From S141-55 sp964422065 (GTDB lineage: Bacteria > Hydrothermota > Hydrothermia > WGAB01): DNA of 22,266 nucleotides. The position numbers and the translations under genes were made by a program. The stretch lies in the NCBI GenBank assembly GCA_964422065.1, contig CAYQZW010000015.1, forward strand, positions 1 to 22,266, read 5' to 3'. The notes under the pieces were generated by a model that was given only the letters and a program-made list of their open reading frames with translations, was not told where the DNA came from and made no database searches. Numbering within the stretch: position 1 is the first letter of the stretch; the number at the start of each line of letters is the position of its first letter. Of the stretch, positions 1-7,767 are shown in pieces.

Positions 1-231
1 AAAGACCTCGGGGTGCCCTTGCTGACTCCTGAGCCTTGGTCCGAACGTGCAGGGATCGTGACCTGTACTCCCCATGGGGACCCGGAAGTCCTTATCGAGC
101 AACTGCGAAGTCAGGGAATGATTGTCTCGCAGCGCAAAGGCCACCTCCGGATTTCACCCCATTTTTATAACACCGAAGACGAAATTCGCCGGTTTCTGGA
201 TGCATTGGACCATGCCCTGGCCCTTGTCTGA
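1..231 (+). CDS. Class V aminotransferase family protein (3' end only)
   Basis: The reading frame is open from the first base of the window to a TGA at 229-231, so about 76 C-terminal residues of a longer protein are present. The tail contains the segment RISPHFYNTEDEIRRFLDAL. This is the usual end of class V (fold type I, PLP-dependent) aminotransferases of the cysteine desulfurase / kynureninase / isopenicillin-N-epimerase group. The catalytic lysine and PLP-binding parts lie outside the window, so the substrate and exact subfamily cannot be told. About 87 bases separate it from trxB, and trxB has its own promoter there, so the two are probably separate transcription units. The family call rests on the C-terminal motif alone. 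Confidence 0.72.
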   Translation, partial: KDLGVPLLTPEPWSERAGIVTCTPHGDPEVLIEQLRSQGMIVSQRKGHLRISPHFYNTEDEIRRFLDALDHALALV

Positions 232-257
232 TCTCCACAGACAACAAGGTGTTTTCC

Positions 258-286
258 TTGACTTCCTGAGGAACCTCATGTATGTT
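258..286 (+). promoter_or_regulatory. Sigma70-like promoter for trxB
   Basis: TTGACT at 258-263 and TATGTT at 281-286 are separated by 17 bases. The predicted transcription start is near 293, giving a leader of about 26 bases that includes the AAGGAGG ribosome-binding site at 305-311. The -35 box matches consensus at five of six positions and the -10 box at four of six. Confidence 0.5.
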
Positions 287-318
287 TTGGCCTCCATCGG
301 TGAAAAAGGAGGCAACAG

Positions 319-1272
319 ATGACACCCCCGACCCCCGATTTAGACATGGATTTAATGGTGATTGGTGGTGGACCTGCTGGACTTACGGCTGCGCTCTATG
401 GTTCACGTGCCGGCCTGAAGGTGTACGTGTTCGAACGAGGCGAAGTGGGCGGGCAGGTGGCCATGACGGACTACGTTGAGAACTATCCAGGTTTTCCGGA
501 ACCCATCGAGGGGGCGGAACTCATGGAACGCATGAAAGAACAGGCGACCCGGTTCGGCGCACAAATCGTGTTTGATGAGATCGTGAAACTCGAACGCCAT
601 GACGACCCCTATCTCTGGGCATACGGCGAGGACGGCATCTATCGCGCCAAAGCCGTTATCATCGCCGTGGGATCTGACCCGAGAAAATTGGGCGTGCCTG
701 GAGAAGAGGAGTTCGCCGGGCGCGGGGTGTCGTACTGTGCAGTCTGCGATGGACACTTCTTTAAAGACATGGACGTCGCGGTGATTGGGGGTGGGGATTC
801 CGCGAAAACCGAAGCGCTCTACCTCACGAACCTCGCATCAAGGGTCTACCTCATCCATCGCCGTGATCGCTTCCGCGGCGAAAAGATCCTGGAAGACCGT
901 GTGAGACAGAACCCGAAGATCGAATTGGTGCTGAATACCGTGGTCGAGGAAATCCTTGGCGACCAAAAGGTTCAGGCGGTTCGGGTCCGGAATGTCCAGA
1001 CCCAGGAGGTCTCGGAGATCCCGGTCTCTGGGGTCTTCATCTACATCGGCCATATTCCGAACACCGGCTTTTTAAAGGGTTTTGTGGAGTTAGACGAGAC
1101 AGGACACATCCCGACCGATGAAGACATGCAGACATCGGTTCCGGGGGTGTTTGCGGCGGGCGATGTCCGGTCGGGTTCGCTTCGACAGATTACAACATCA
1201 GTGGGCGATGCAGCCATTGCTGCCACCCGCGCAGGAGAATACATTGAAAGGGTCTTCGGATCGCAAACTTAA
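319..1272 (+). CDS. trxB: Thioredoxin-disulfide reductase
   Basis: This cytoplasmic FAD flavoenzyme would pass electrons from NADPH to thioredoxin. The 317-residue length is normal for the bacterial low-molecular-weight class. Visible in order are the N-terminal FAD-binding GGGPAG (residues 16-21), the redox-active CAVCD (Cys140 and Cys143), the second dinucleotide-binding GGGDSA (157-162), the HRRDRFR segment (180-186) whose basic residues fit NADPH preference, and the C-terminal FAD motif AAGDVR (279-284). The ATG at 319 is preceded by AAGGAGG with 7-base spacing. The downstream gene rnr begins inside its last 29 bases, so the two are likely translationally coupled. Ferredoxin- or NADH-dependent relatives share this fold, so the electron donor is an inference. 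Confidence 0.95.
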   Translation: MTPPTPDLDMDLMVIGGGPAGLTAALYGSRAGLKVYVFERGEVGGQVAMTDYVENYPGFPEPIEGAELMERMKEQATRFGAQIVFDEIVKLERHDDPYLWAYGEDGIYRAKAVIIAVGSDPRKLGVPGEEEFAGRGVSYCAVCDGHFFKDMDVAVIGGGDSAKTEALYLTNLASRVYLIHRRDRFRGEKILEDRVRQNPKIELVLNTVVEEILGDQKVQAVRVRNVQTQEVSEIPVSGVFIYIGHIPNTGFLKGFVELDETGHIPTDEDMQTSVPGVFAAGDVRSGSLRQITTSVGDAAIAATRAGEYIERVFGSQT

Positions 1273-3340
1273 ACAACGGGTCCTGACACTGATCCAACGA
1301 AGGGGTCACCGGGGGGTGACCCTGCGGACCCTGAAGAAGTCGCTGGGCATCGGGAAGGACCCCAAAAAAACAAAGACCCTCCAGGCGGTCCTCAAGGACC
1401 TGATCCGGTCACACCTTATCCATCAATCAGGCCGGAAATACTTTGCTGCGACAGAAGTCTACAAGGGACGTATCCAACGGTTTAAAGAAGGGTTTGGCTT
1501 TCTTCTTCGGGAAGACGGGCCGGATGTCTTTATCCCTCCGCACGGGATGAGAGGTGCCCTGGATGGCGATCTGGTGCTTGTCGAACGGACCGGTGGGAAA
1601 CGGAGACCGGAAGGCCGGGTGATCCAGATCATAGAACGGGAAATCAAAAACTACATCGGCACATACCGCAAGGTTCGGAAACGGGGTTATGTCGAGCCGG
1701 ATCTCCTGACCCTTCCCCCGACCCTCCCGGTGGTCCGGGGTCGCGCGGAACCCAACCACAAGGTTGTGTTTCAACTCATCGGCCAGGGCAAATCCCTGAA
1801 AGCACACATCCTTGAGGACTTAGGGCATGAGGAGGATCCCGCAGTCGACATCAAGGTCGTCCTACGCAAGTACAACCTCCCGGAGGCATTCCCGCCAGAG
1901 GTCGAACTCAGCATCCCCAAACGGATTCGAAAGAAACATCTCCAGGACCGTTGGGACTTGAGAAAAGAGTTGGTCTTTACGATCGACCCCCGGACAGCCA
2001 AGGACTTCGACGATGCCATCTCCATTCGTCGGCTCCCCAAAGGCGGGTTTGTTCTGGGCGTCCATATCGCAGATGTTGCCCACTTCGTTCAGGAAGGATC
2101 CCCTTTAGATCACGAGGCCTTAGAGCGAGGAACCTCCGTATATCTTTTGGACACCGTGGTTCCGATGCTCCCCCACGATCTCTCAGGCGACCTGTGCTCC
2201 CTTCGGCCGGGTGAAGACCGGCTCACGATGACCGCTTGGATGACTCTGGACGCGCGGGGTATCCCCAGGCGTCTCAAATTGGCACCTTCCGTGATCCATT
2301 CCAGGGCGAGGCTGACGTATGAGGATGCCCAACGCATCCTGGATGGAGAAGAGCCCCAAGACCCGGAAACGACCCTTGCCGTGGATCTCCACTCACTTCG
2401 GCGAGCGCTTCGAGATGCCCATGACCTCTACCGGGTCCTGCGAGCACGTCGGATTGACCGCGGTGGACTGGACTTTGATCTCCCTGAACCGGTTTTTGAA
2501 CTCCGGCCTTCCGGCGAAGTGATCGGGATCGAACCCGCCATCCGGCTGGATACCCACCGCATGATCGAAGAGTTCATGATCCTGGCCAACACCCAGGTCG
2601 CCAGTTTCCTCAAACGTCGAGGAATCCCAACGATTTACCGAATCCACGAGCCGCCTAAGCCCGAGAAGATTGAGGAGTTCCTGGAGATTGTGGCGTCCTT
2701 ATTGGGGCGGCCCATCAAGCCCGACAGGAAGATCACCCCGAAATTCATCCAGGGTCTGCTCCGCGAGTTTGAAGGTCGCCCGGAAGAGAAACTCGTCAAC
2801 TACCTCCTCCTCCGTTCCCTGGCAAAAGCCCGATACTCAGTACAGCCGATCGGACACTTCGGCCTGGCCCTCAAACATTACCTTCATTTCACTTCCCCCA
2901 TTCGGCGATATCCAGACTTGATGGTTCACCGGATTGTCAAAGATGTCCTCAAAGGGCGCCCCCGAAAAGATGCAAAGTGGATCGAGCGCCTCGAAAAGAT
3001 TGCAGAGCGCTCCACACAACGTGAGATCATCGCGCAGGACGCGGAATTTGAAATTCAGGACCTCAAACGGATGGAGTTCATGAAAGGCCACATCGGGGAG
3101 ATCTTTGAGGGTGTCATTACCCACGTGACACCCTATGGGTTCTTCGTCGAAATCTCCCAATATCTCACAGAGGGATTTGTCTCCGTGGAAACCCTTGAGG
3201 GTAGGGTGACCTATCAGCGGGAACGACGCGCGCTGGTGAGTTCGTGGGGAGCAGAATACCACCTCGGACAAAAGGTCCGCGTCCAGGTCGTCAAGGTGGA
3301 CAAGTTCCGAAAGCGGATGGATCTCATGTTGGTTCACTGA
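1244..3340 (+). CDS. rnr: Ribonuclease R (RNB-domain 3'-5' exoribonuclease)
   Basis: This processive 3'-5' exoribonuclease degrades structured RNA. The order is an N-terminal winged-helix segment (about 1-65), two cold-shock-type OB domains (about 74-200), the RNB catalytic domain (about 238-560) and a C-terminal S1 domain (618-698). The RNB signature TIDPRTAKDFDDAIS carries the metal-binding aspartates D248, D254, D256 and D257. A later HFTSPIRRYPDLMVHR block is the conserved RNB arginine motif. I start it at TTG 1244: AGGAG lies at 1233-1237 with 6-base spacing, and the overlap with trxB is only 29 bases. An ATG at 1118 would overlap trxB by 155 bases and add residues that do not look like the family. 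The 698-residue length fits non-proteobacterial RNase R; RNase II is less likely because of the N-terminal winged helix. Confidence 0.93.
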   Translation: MKGSSDRKLKQRVLTLIQRRGHRGVTLRTLKKSLGIGKDPKKTKTLQAVLKDLIRSHLIHQSGRKYFAATEVYKGRIQRFKEGFGFLLREDGPDVFIPPHGMRGALDGDLVLVERTGGKRRPEGRVIQIIEREIKNYIGTYRKVRKRGYVEPDLLTLPPTLPVVRGRAEPNHKVVFQLIGQGKSLKAHILEDLGHEEDPAVDIKVVLRKYNLPEAFPPEVELSIPKRIRKKHLQDRWDLRKELVFTIDPRTAKDFDDAISIRRLPKGGFVLGVHIADVAHFVQEGSPLDHEALERGTSVYLLDTVVPMLPHDLSGDLCSLRPGEDRLTMTAWMTLDARGIPRRLKLAPSVIHSRARLTYEDAQRILDGEEPQDPETTLAVDLHSLRRALRDAHDLYRVLRARRIDRGGLDFDLPEPVFELRPSGEVIGIEPAIRLDTHRMIEEFMILANTQVASFLKRRGIPTIYRIHEPPKPEKIEEFLEIVASLLGRPIKPDRKITPKFIQGLLREFEGRPEEKLVNYLLLRSLAKARYSVQPIGHFGLALKHYLHFTSPIRRYPDLMVHRIVKDVLKGRPRKDAKWIERLEKIAERSTQREIIAQDAEFEIQDLKRMEFMKGHIGEIFEGVITHVTPYGFFVEISQYLTEGFVSVETLEGRVTYQRERRALVSSWGAEYHLGQKVRVQVVKVDKFRKRMDLMLVH

Positions 3341-3346
3341 AGGCCG

Positions 3347-3883
3347 ATGAGACCGTTTTTAAGATGGGTTTGGGTGTTATGGGGGATTGGATTGTGGGGA
3401 GGGTGTGGGAGAGGGCCCCAAGGCCGTGTCTCTGCCTCCCCCGAAGAACGACAACTCCTGTTTTATCAAGCGAAACTTCGGGCCCTGGACCACGAAATTC
3501 AGCGGATGGATTCTTTGCTCCAGAGCGGTATCCACGAGGACAACCGGCTTCGGCTGCAGCGAATCCGGACCCGGCTCCTGGTGGAAAAGGAGGCATGGAC
3601 GCGCCTGAGACCAAGCCGTGTGGAACTCCCCAGGGATACACTCGTGCTTACGATTCACCTCGGCCCTCAAGGGCTCCAGGTGTTCTCGGTTTTGCCGGAG
3701 GCCCCCCCAAACCCCCGAGCCCCTCGTTGGGTGGCGGTTGCCCTTGTAGGGAATCAATGGAAGGCCCTGGCGCCAGGTAAGCGGTATCGAGTAGTGGTGC
3801 TCCCGGTTCTCCCCCAAACCTTTGTGCAACGCACCACCGCATACGCGTGTATCGTGGCCTATGAAGAAGTCAAGCAGAAGTAA
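3347..3883 (+). CDS. Hypothetical lipoprotein-like protein with coiled coil
   Basis: This encodes 178 residues and I recognise no family. It begins six bases after the rnr stop with only a weak purine stretch upstream, so it is probably read by reinitiation or coupling. Residues 1-19 (MRPFLRWVWVLWGIGLWGG) form a basic then hydrophobic signal-like segment ending before Cys20. This resembles a lipoprotein signal, but the residue three before the cysteine is Trp, which is atypical for a lipobox. Residues about 33-90 are heptad-like and charged and should form a helical hairpin or coiled coil. The C-terminal half is beta-rich, with an Ala-Tyr-Ala-Cys segment near the end. It is probably anchored at the cell envelope as the third gene of the trxB-rnr unit. 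No function is assigned. Confidence 0.65.
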   Translation: MRPFLRWVWVLWGIGLWGGCGRGPQGRVSASPEERQLLFYQAKLRALDHEIQRMDSLLQSGIHEDNRLRLQRIRTRLLVEKEAWTRLRPSRVELPRDTLVLTIHLGPQGLQVFSVLPEAPPNPRAPRWVAVALVGNQWKALAPGKRYRVVVLPVLPQTFVQRTTAYACIVAYEEVKQK

Positions 3884-4004
3884 AGCAAGCCCTACCCCTA
3901 TGTTCCTGATCTGCACAAATGTCTTGAGGTTCGACGAGTGCGGTTCCTGGGAGGACTTCCTTGAACACGGTCTTCGGCCACTCCCGGATGGCTCCCTCGA
4001 AACC

Positions 4005-4034
4005 TTGGCATCGGGGATGCTGGGCCTATAAAAT
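4005..4034 (+). promoter_or_regulatory. Promoter abutting the start codon at 4041
   Basis: TTGGCA at 4005-4010 is followed after 18 bases by TAAAAT at 4029-4034. The overlapping TATAAA at 4027-4032 with a 16-base spacer is an alternative register. With the TAAAAT register the predicted +1 is 4041, the A of the ATG, so the transcript would be leaderless. No Shine-Dalgarno sequence precedes that ATG. Confidence 0.45.
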
Positions 4035-4040
4035 TTGAGC

Positions 4041-4391
4041 ATGACAACTTTTCTCATGCTCTTTACACTCTGGACCGGTGCGTGGGGTGCTTCTCCATGG
4101 GCACCGGAAACCCCAACCTTCAATCCCTATCGCCCCCGGTATACATTCTTCATGACTTATGCTTCGACAGGACAATCGCTGATAGGTTCAGAGATCCAAC
4201 TGCCTCTGGCGAACCCGAATCTCCGTCTGAGCCTCCTTTACTGGATGACGAATCAAAAGAGTTACGGGGGCTTGACATTGGATTATCAGCGGACCTTAGG
4301 GCCGGCTTCGGTGATGTTCCATCTTCGATTTCTCACGCCGCTTTCGCAACAGTTTTTGACACAGCCTCGGTTCTTCACCGGCGGGCGATAG
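4041..4391 (+). CDS. Short exported beta-rich protein, possibly a truncated outer-membrane protein
   Basis: The 116 residues start with a plausible Sec signal peptide, MTTFLMLFTLWTGAWGASPW, with likely cleavage after AWGA. The mature part has alternating hydrophobic and polar stretches such as LRLSLLYWMTNQKSYGG and SVMFHLRFLTPLSQQF, which look like beta strands of an outer-membrane barrel. It stops abruptly at a TAG (4389-4391), far shorter than typical barrels. Reading past the TAG stays open for 25 more codons. A fragment GEPLKITEINAFG* sits in another frame at 4460-4498. It may therefore be a decaying remnant. A TTG at 4035 is in frame, but the promoter placement favours ATG 4041. No family is recognised; it could equally be a genuine small secreted protein. 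Confidence 0.45.
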   Translation: MTTFLMLFTLWTGAWGASPWAPETPTFNPYRPRYTFFMTYASTGQSLIGSEIQLPLANPNLRLSLLYWMTNQKSYGGLTLDYQRTLGPASVMFHLRFLTPLSQQFLTQPRFFTGGR

Positions 4392-4515
4392 GACACGAGA
4401 ACGCAGCAACAGCATGAAGAGAAGGGGACAGGATTTTTAGTGTCACTTCGGGGACTGGCGAGCCCTTAAAGATCACGGAAATCAACGCATTCGGATAGCC
4501 GAATGGAGCGGGTCC
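4392..4515 (+). other. Non-coding or degraded stretch between the short exported ORF and the ABC operon promoter
   Basis: No convincing gene is seen here. Frame-2 codons 4418-4498 read as a natural-looking peptide ending GTGEPLKITEINAFG followed by TAG, but they have no start codon or ribosome-binding site. They may be the relic of a 3' gene end. The perfect hairpin at 4488-4505 overlaps that stop. Confidence 0.35.
4488..4505. repeat. Perfect 7-bp inverted repeat (hairpin)
   Basis: CATTCGG at 4488-4494 and CCGAATG at 4499-4505 are perfect complements around the 4-base loop ATAG. No T-run follows on the plus strand, so it is not a classical intrinsic terminator. It lies just upstream of the ABC operon promoter and could be an operator or a weak terminator of the preceding unit. 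Confidence 0.4.
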
Positions 4516-4544
4516 TTGCGTTCTACCGAGCGCATGGCTAAAAT
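4516..4544 (+). promoter_or_regulatory. Sigma70-like promoter of the Gld-like ABC / kdsA / cinA operon
   Basis: TTGCGT (4516-4521) and TAAAAT (4539-4544) are separated by 17 bases. The predicted start is near 4551, leaving about 33 bases of leader that contain AGGAG (4571-4575) eight bases before the ATG at 4584. It is the only clear promoter for the seven-gene run to 11247. Confidence 0.5.
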
Positions 4545-4583
4545 AGGAATTTCCTAAGTGCCAGAAAACCAGGAGTTTCCGCG

Positions 4584-5525
4584 ATGATCGAGGTTCTGAA
4601 TCTGAAGAAGCGGTTCGCCACAGCCGTCGCGTTGGACGGAGTCAGTTTTTCGGTCCAACGCGGAGAAGTTCTGGGGTTCCTTGGCCCCAACGGGGCCGGC
4701 AAGACGACGACGATGCGAATCATCACCGGGTTCCTCATCCCAGATGAAGGGACGGTAAAGGTGGGTGAATACGACGTCCTGGAGCAGCCTCTGGAAGTGA
4801 AGCGCCTCATCGGCTACCTCCCCGAAGACAACCCCATTTACCAAGAAATGCGGGTGAACGAATTTCTTGACTTTGTGGCGGAGATCCGGGGGCTCACCGG
4901 TTCCGAGAAACGGGCAGCGATCGAACGCGTCATTGAAACCACAGGCTTGGAATCCAAGTACAAAAAGACCATTGAGACCCTTTCCAAAGGGTACCGACAG
5001 CGCGTGGGATTGGCCCAAGCCCTGCTCCATGACCCGGAGATCCTGATTCTGGACGAGCCAACGACCGGCTTAGACCCGTCTCAGATCGTGGAAATCCGGC
5101 GCCTGATCCAAGAACTCGGCAAAGAGAAGACGATCGTCCTCTCCACGCATATTCTTCCCGAGGTACAGGTGACGGCCACGCGCGTTGTCATCATCAACCA
5201 AGGAAGAATCGTTGCACAAGGGACGCTGGAGGAACTGACGGAAAAGGCCGCGGAAGGCGAGTCCACTTATGTAGAACTCCGGGCCAACCCGGAAGAAGTG
5301 GAGCAGGTCTTTGCTGCGACCCCATGGATTGAACGATTCCAGCGTGTAGAGGAACGGGACGGTGTGTACCGATGGGCCCTCCGCGGTCCCGAAGGACAGG
5401 ATATCCGGGAAAACCTCTTCCGCCTTGCCGTAGAGAAAGACTGGACCCTCTTGGAACTCTGGCGTGAACGGGCAACCCTGGAGGAGGTCTTCCTCCACCT
5501 GACCACCGAGGAGGTCCCGGCATGA
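4584..5525 (+). CDS. ABC transporter ATP-binding protein (GldA-like)
   Basis: This is the cytoplasmic nucleotide-binding subunit of an ABC-2-type exporter. The 313 residues contain Walker A GPNGAGKT (34-41), the Q-loop region YLPEDNPIY (79-87; GldA-type ATPases also carry an acidic residue here), signature LSKGYRQR (133-140), Walker B ILILDEPT (153-160) and the switch His189. A C-terminal extension of about 90 residues follows, as in GldA and related ATPases. The next gene overlaps its stop codon (ATGA at 5522-5525) and encodes the permease. Gene order ATPase-permease-GldG-like matches the Gld-type transporter of Bacteroidota and related sets elsewhere. The substrate is unknown; a gliding role cannot be inferred because other gld genes are absent here. 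Confidence 0.9.
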   Translation: MIEVLNLKKRFATAVALDGVSFSVQRGEVLGFLGPNGAGKTTTMRIITGFLIPDEGTVKVGEYDVLEQPLEVKRLIGYLPEDNPIYQEMRVNEFLDFVAEIRGLTGSEKRAAIERVIETTGLESKYKKTIETLSKGYRQRVGLAQALLHDPEILILDEPTTGLDPSQIVEIRRLIQELGKEKTIVLSTHILPEVQVTATRVVIINQGRIVAQGTLEELTEKAAEGESTYVELRANPEEVEQVFAATPWIERFQRVEERDGVYRWALRGPEGQDIRENLFRLAVEKDWTLLELWRERATLEEVFLHLTTEEVPA

Positions 5526-6241
5526 GAGGGATGATGGCTGTGCTTAAAAAGGAATTCAAAGCCTATTGGATCAGCCCGATGGGCTACATCTACCTCGTGG
5601 TCTTCCTGAGTCTGACGATGTGGATCTTCTTCCGAGGCTTCTTCATCATCAACCAAGCCAACATTCGGACCTTCTTCTCCATCTTGCCCTGGGTGTTCTT
5701 GCTCTTCATCCCTGCGATCACGATGCGGTTGTGGACCGAAGAGCGGCGGCTTGGCACCCTGGAACTCTTATTGACTTTACCGGTGAAGGACCATGAAGTG
5801 CTTTTGGGTAAGTTCTTCGCCGCGTATCTCTTTCTGATTCTGTCCCTGGTCCTAACCCTCCCCTTGCCGATCAGTGTTAGCCTGATCGGGAACCTGGATT
5901 GGGGGCAGGTTTTCACCAGTTACATCGGTGCACTGCTTCTGGGTGGGGCCTACCTCTCCATCGGCATCTTTGCGTCTTCCATCAGTTTTAACCAAATTGT
6001 GTCCTTTATTCTGGGAGCCGTCTTCATCTTCCTCCTTTACCTTGTGGGCATGCAGTGGATCCTGATGACGTTCCCACCGAAGATCGCGGCTGTGCTTCAA
6101 TATCTCGGACTGGGCTATCACTATGAGGGCATCATCCGCGGGGTGCTGGACATCCGGGATGTCCTGTATTACCTCTCGGTGATGGCCATCTTTCTCTATC
6201 TCAATCTCCGAAGTGTGGAAGTCTGGAGATTAGGAGGGTGA
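5522..6241 (+). CDS. ABC-2 type permease (GldF-like)
   Basis: The 239-residue membrane protein has about six hydrophobic helices. It opens MRGMMAVLKKEFKAYWISPMG, the usual start of GldF/NosY-like ABC-2 permeases: an amphipathic helix, then first membrane segment GYIYLVVFLSLTMWIFF. The segment MRLWTEERRLGTLELLLTLP is the cytoplasmic coupling region typical of the family (the family pattern is EE+..GT.ELLL..P). It starts within the stop codon of the ATPase gene, so the two should be translationally coupled and form one transporter. The TGA at 6239-6241 overlaps the ribosome-binding region of the following gene. Confidence 0.9.
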   Translation: MRGMMAVLKKEFKAYWISPMGYIYLVVFLSLTMWIFFRGFFIINQANIRTFFSILPWVFLLFIPAITMRLWTEERRLGTLELLLTLPVKDHEVLLGKFFAAYLFLILSLVLTLPLPISVSLIGNLDWGQVFTSYIGALLLGGAYLSIGIFASSISFNQIVSFILGAVFIFLLYLVGMQWILMTFPPKIAAVLQYLGLGYHYEGIIRGVLDIRDVLYYLSVMAIFLYLNLRSVEVWRLGG

Positions 6242-6243
6242 TC

Positions 6244-7767
6244 ATGGCGACCGAAAAACGCACCGGCGTTCGGATCAGTTCTTGGTCGATGGGTGCCCTC
6301 TTCGTGGGGGTGATTGTGCTGATCAATGGCCTTGTTTGGAACCTGCCGATCCGGTACGACTTCACCGAAGAGAAACTCTACACGCTCTCTCCAGCGACCC
6401 GGAAAGTCCTATCCAATCTGGATGACCTTGTCACGGTCAAGGTCTTCTTTTCCAAGAAGTTGCCACCGGACTTGATGGTGGTTCGCGATGAGGTCCGAGA
6501 TCTCCTGGAGGAATACCGAACCTATGCGCGGGGGAACTTACGGGTGGAGTTTGTAGACCCCCAGAAGGACCCGAAGACCGAATCGTATGTGGTCCGGCTC
6601 GGGATCCCGCCCGTGCAGATGAACGTCTTTGAGAAGGACAAACTTGAAGTCGTCAAAGGCTATTTGGGCATTGCGTTCTTCTACGCAGACAAGAAAGAGG
6701 TGATCCCGGTCGTCCAAGACGTATCGAACTTGGAATACGAGATCACTTCGCGCATCCTGAAACTTACCTCGCCCGAACAGAAGACCGTCGGGTTCATCTT
6801 TGCGGGCAAACACTCCCTGGACGACGATTACACCATGGTGAAACAGGAAGTGGAAAAGCAGTATGCGATCAAGACCTTTACTCCTGACCAGAAGATTGAA
6901 GGTGTGGATGTTCTGGTTGTGGTGGACGGCGACACCATGAGCCAGAAGGCGCTACAACACATTGAGGATTACATTCAGTCAGGCGGCAACACCCTCTTCC
7001 TGGTGGACGGCGCATACGTGAATGACAACCTCCAGGCCTTTCCATCTCAGAGCCTTACCTTAAAGGTTCTGAAGACATACGGCATCCGGATCAACAAGAA
7101 CCTCGTCCTGGATGTCTCCAACGAAATTGCTCCCTTCCAGCGGGGCTTCATCCGGTTCTTTGTGCAGTATCCGTTCTGGATCAAGATCTTAAAGCGGGGC
7201 TTCAATGCGCAACTTCCTCCGGTTCGGCGGTTGGAGTCCCTGGTCTTGCCGTGGGCCTCTTCCGTGGATGTCGATACGACCGTGAGTGATAGTGTCCATC
7301 CGGTGGAGTTCCAGCCGTTGGTGCAGACGACGCCGAAGGCGTGGGACCAGCGGAATTTCTTCATCCTGGATCCTCAGTCCATCCGGATCCCCAAGCCGGA
7401 CGAACGAAAGCAGTTTACCATGGCCGTGCTCGCCCACGGTTCCTTCCGGCGACACTTTGGCGATACCACCGCGTACAGCCCCAAGACCCTACTCGCCGTC
7501 GTGGGCAATACTCGATTCCTGACCGATATGTTCGCCGGTTCCTTCCCCGAGAACCTGACCTTCTTTATGAACCTGGTGGACTACATGGGTTTGGGTGAAG
7601 AGTTGATTGCGATCCGTTCAAAAGGCGTCACAGACCGACCGCTGAAACCCTTGACCGAGGCCCAGAAGACCCTCTTTAAGTTCATCAACATCTATGCTTT
7701 GCCGATCCTGATTGCCCTGATCGGGGTGGTCGTGTATATCCAACGGCGAAGGGAGGAAACAGAATGA
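6244..7767 (+). CDS. GldG-like ABC transporter auxiliary protein
   Basis: This 507-residue membrane-anchored protein belongs to the Gldg / ABC-type uncharacterised transport family. One N-terminal membrane segment (about 14-33) precedes YDFTEEKLYTLSPATRKVL, the family's hallmark opening (D.T...YTLS..T...L). A large extracytoplasmic domain follows, then one C-terminal membrane helix (INIYALPILIALIGVVVYI) and a short basic tail. A GTG at 6238 is in frame, but AGGAGG (6232-6237) touches it directly; ATG 6244 has 6-base spacing and is preferred. The extracytoplasmic domain is thought to act with the transporter, but its precise role is not established. The DUF4340 gene overlaps its stop. Confidence 0.87.
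   Translation: MATEKRTGVRISSWSMGALFVGVIVLINGLVWNLPIRYDFTEEKLYTLSPATRKVLSNLDDLVTVKVFFSKKLPPDLMVVRDEVRDLLEEYRTYARGNLRVEFVDPQKDPKTESYVVRLGIPPVQMNVFEKDKLEVVKGYLGIAFFYADKKEVIPVVQDVSNLEYEITSRILKLTSPEQKTVGFIFAGKHSLDDDYTMVKQEVEKQYAIKTFTPDQKIEGVDVLVVVDGDTMSQKALQHIEDYIQSGGNTLFLVDGAYVNDNLQAFPSQSLTLKVLKTYGIRINKNLVLDVSNEIAPFQRGFIRFFVQYPFWIKILKRGFNAQLPPVRRLESLVLPWASSVDVDTTVSDSVHPVEFQPLVQTTPKAWDQRNFFILDPQSIRIPKPDERKQFTMAVLAHGSFRRHFGDTTAYSPKTLLAVVGNTRFLTDMFAGSFPENLTFFMNLVDYMGLGEELIAIRSKGVTDRPLKPLTEAQKTLFKFINIYALPILIALIGVVVYIQRRREETE

Noticed and set aside
1118..1243. Upstream ATG extension of rnr
   Set aside because: It would overlap trxB by 155 bases, encodes residues unlike RNase R N-termini, and the TTG at 1244 has a well-spaced AGGAG.
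3900..4031. A 43-codon ORF (MFLICTNVLRF...) between the lipoprotein-like gene and the short exported ORF
   Set aside because: No ribosome-binding site, no promoter at a useful distance, no recognisable motif, and its 3' end lies within the -35 to -10 region of the next gene.
4488..4505. CATTCGG/CCGAATG hairpin as an intrinsic terminator
   Set aside because: No T-run follows on the plus strand, so it is listed only as an inverted repeat.
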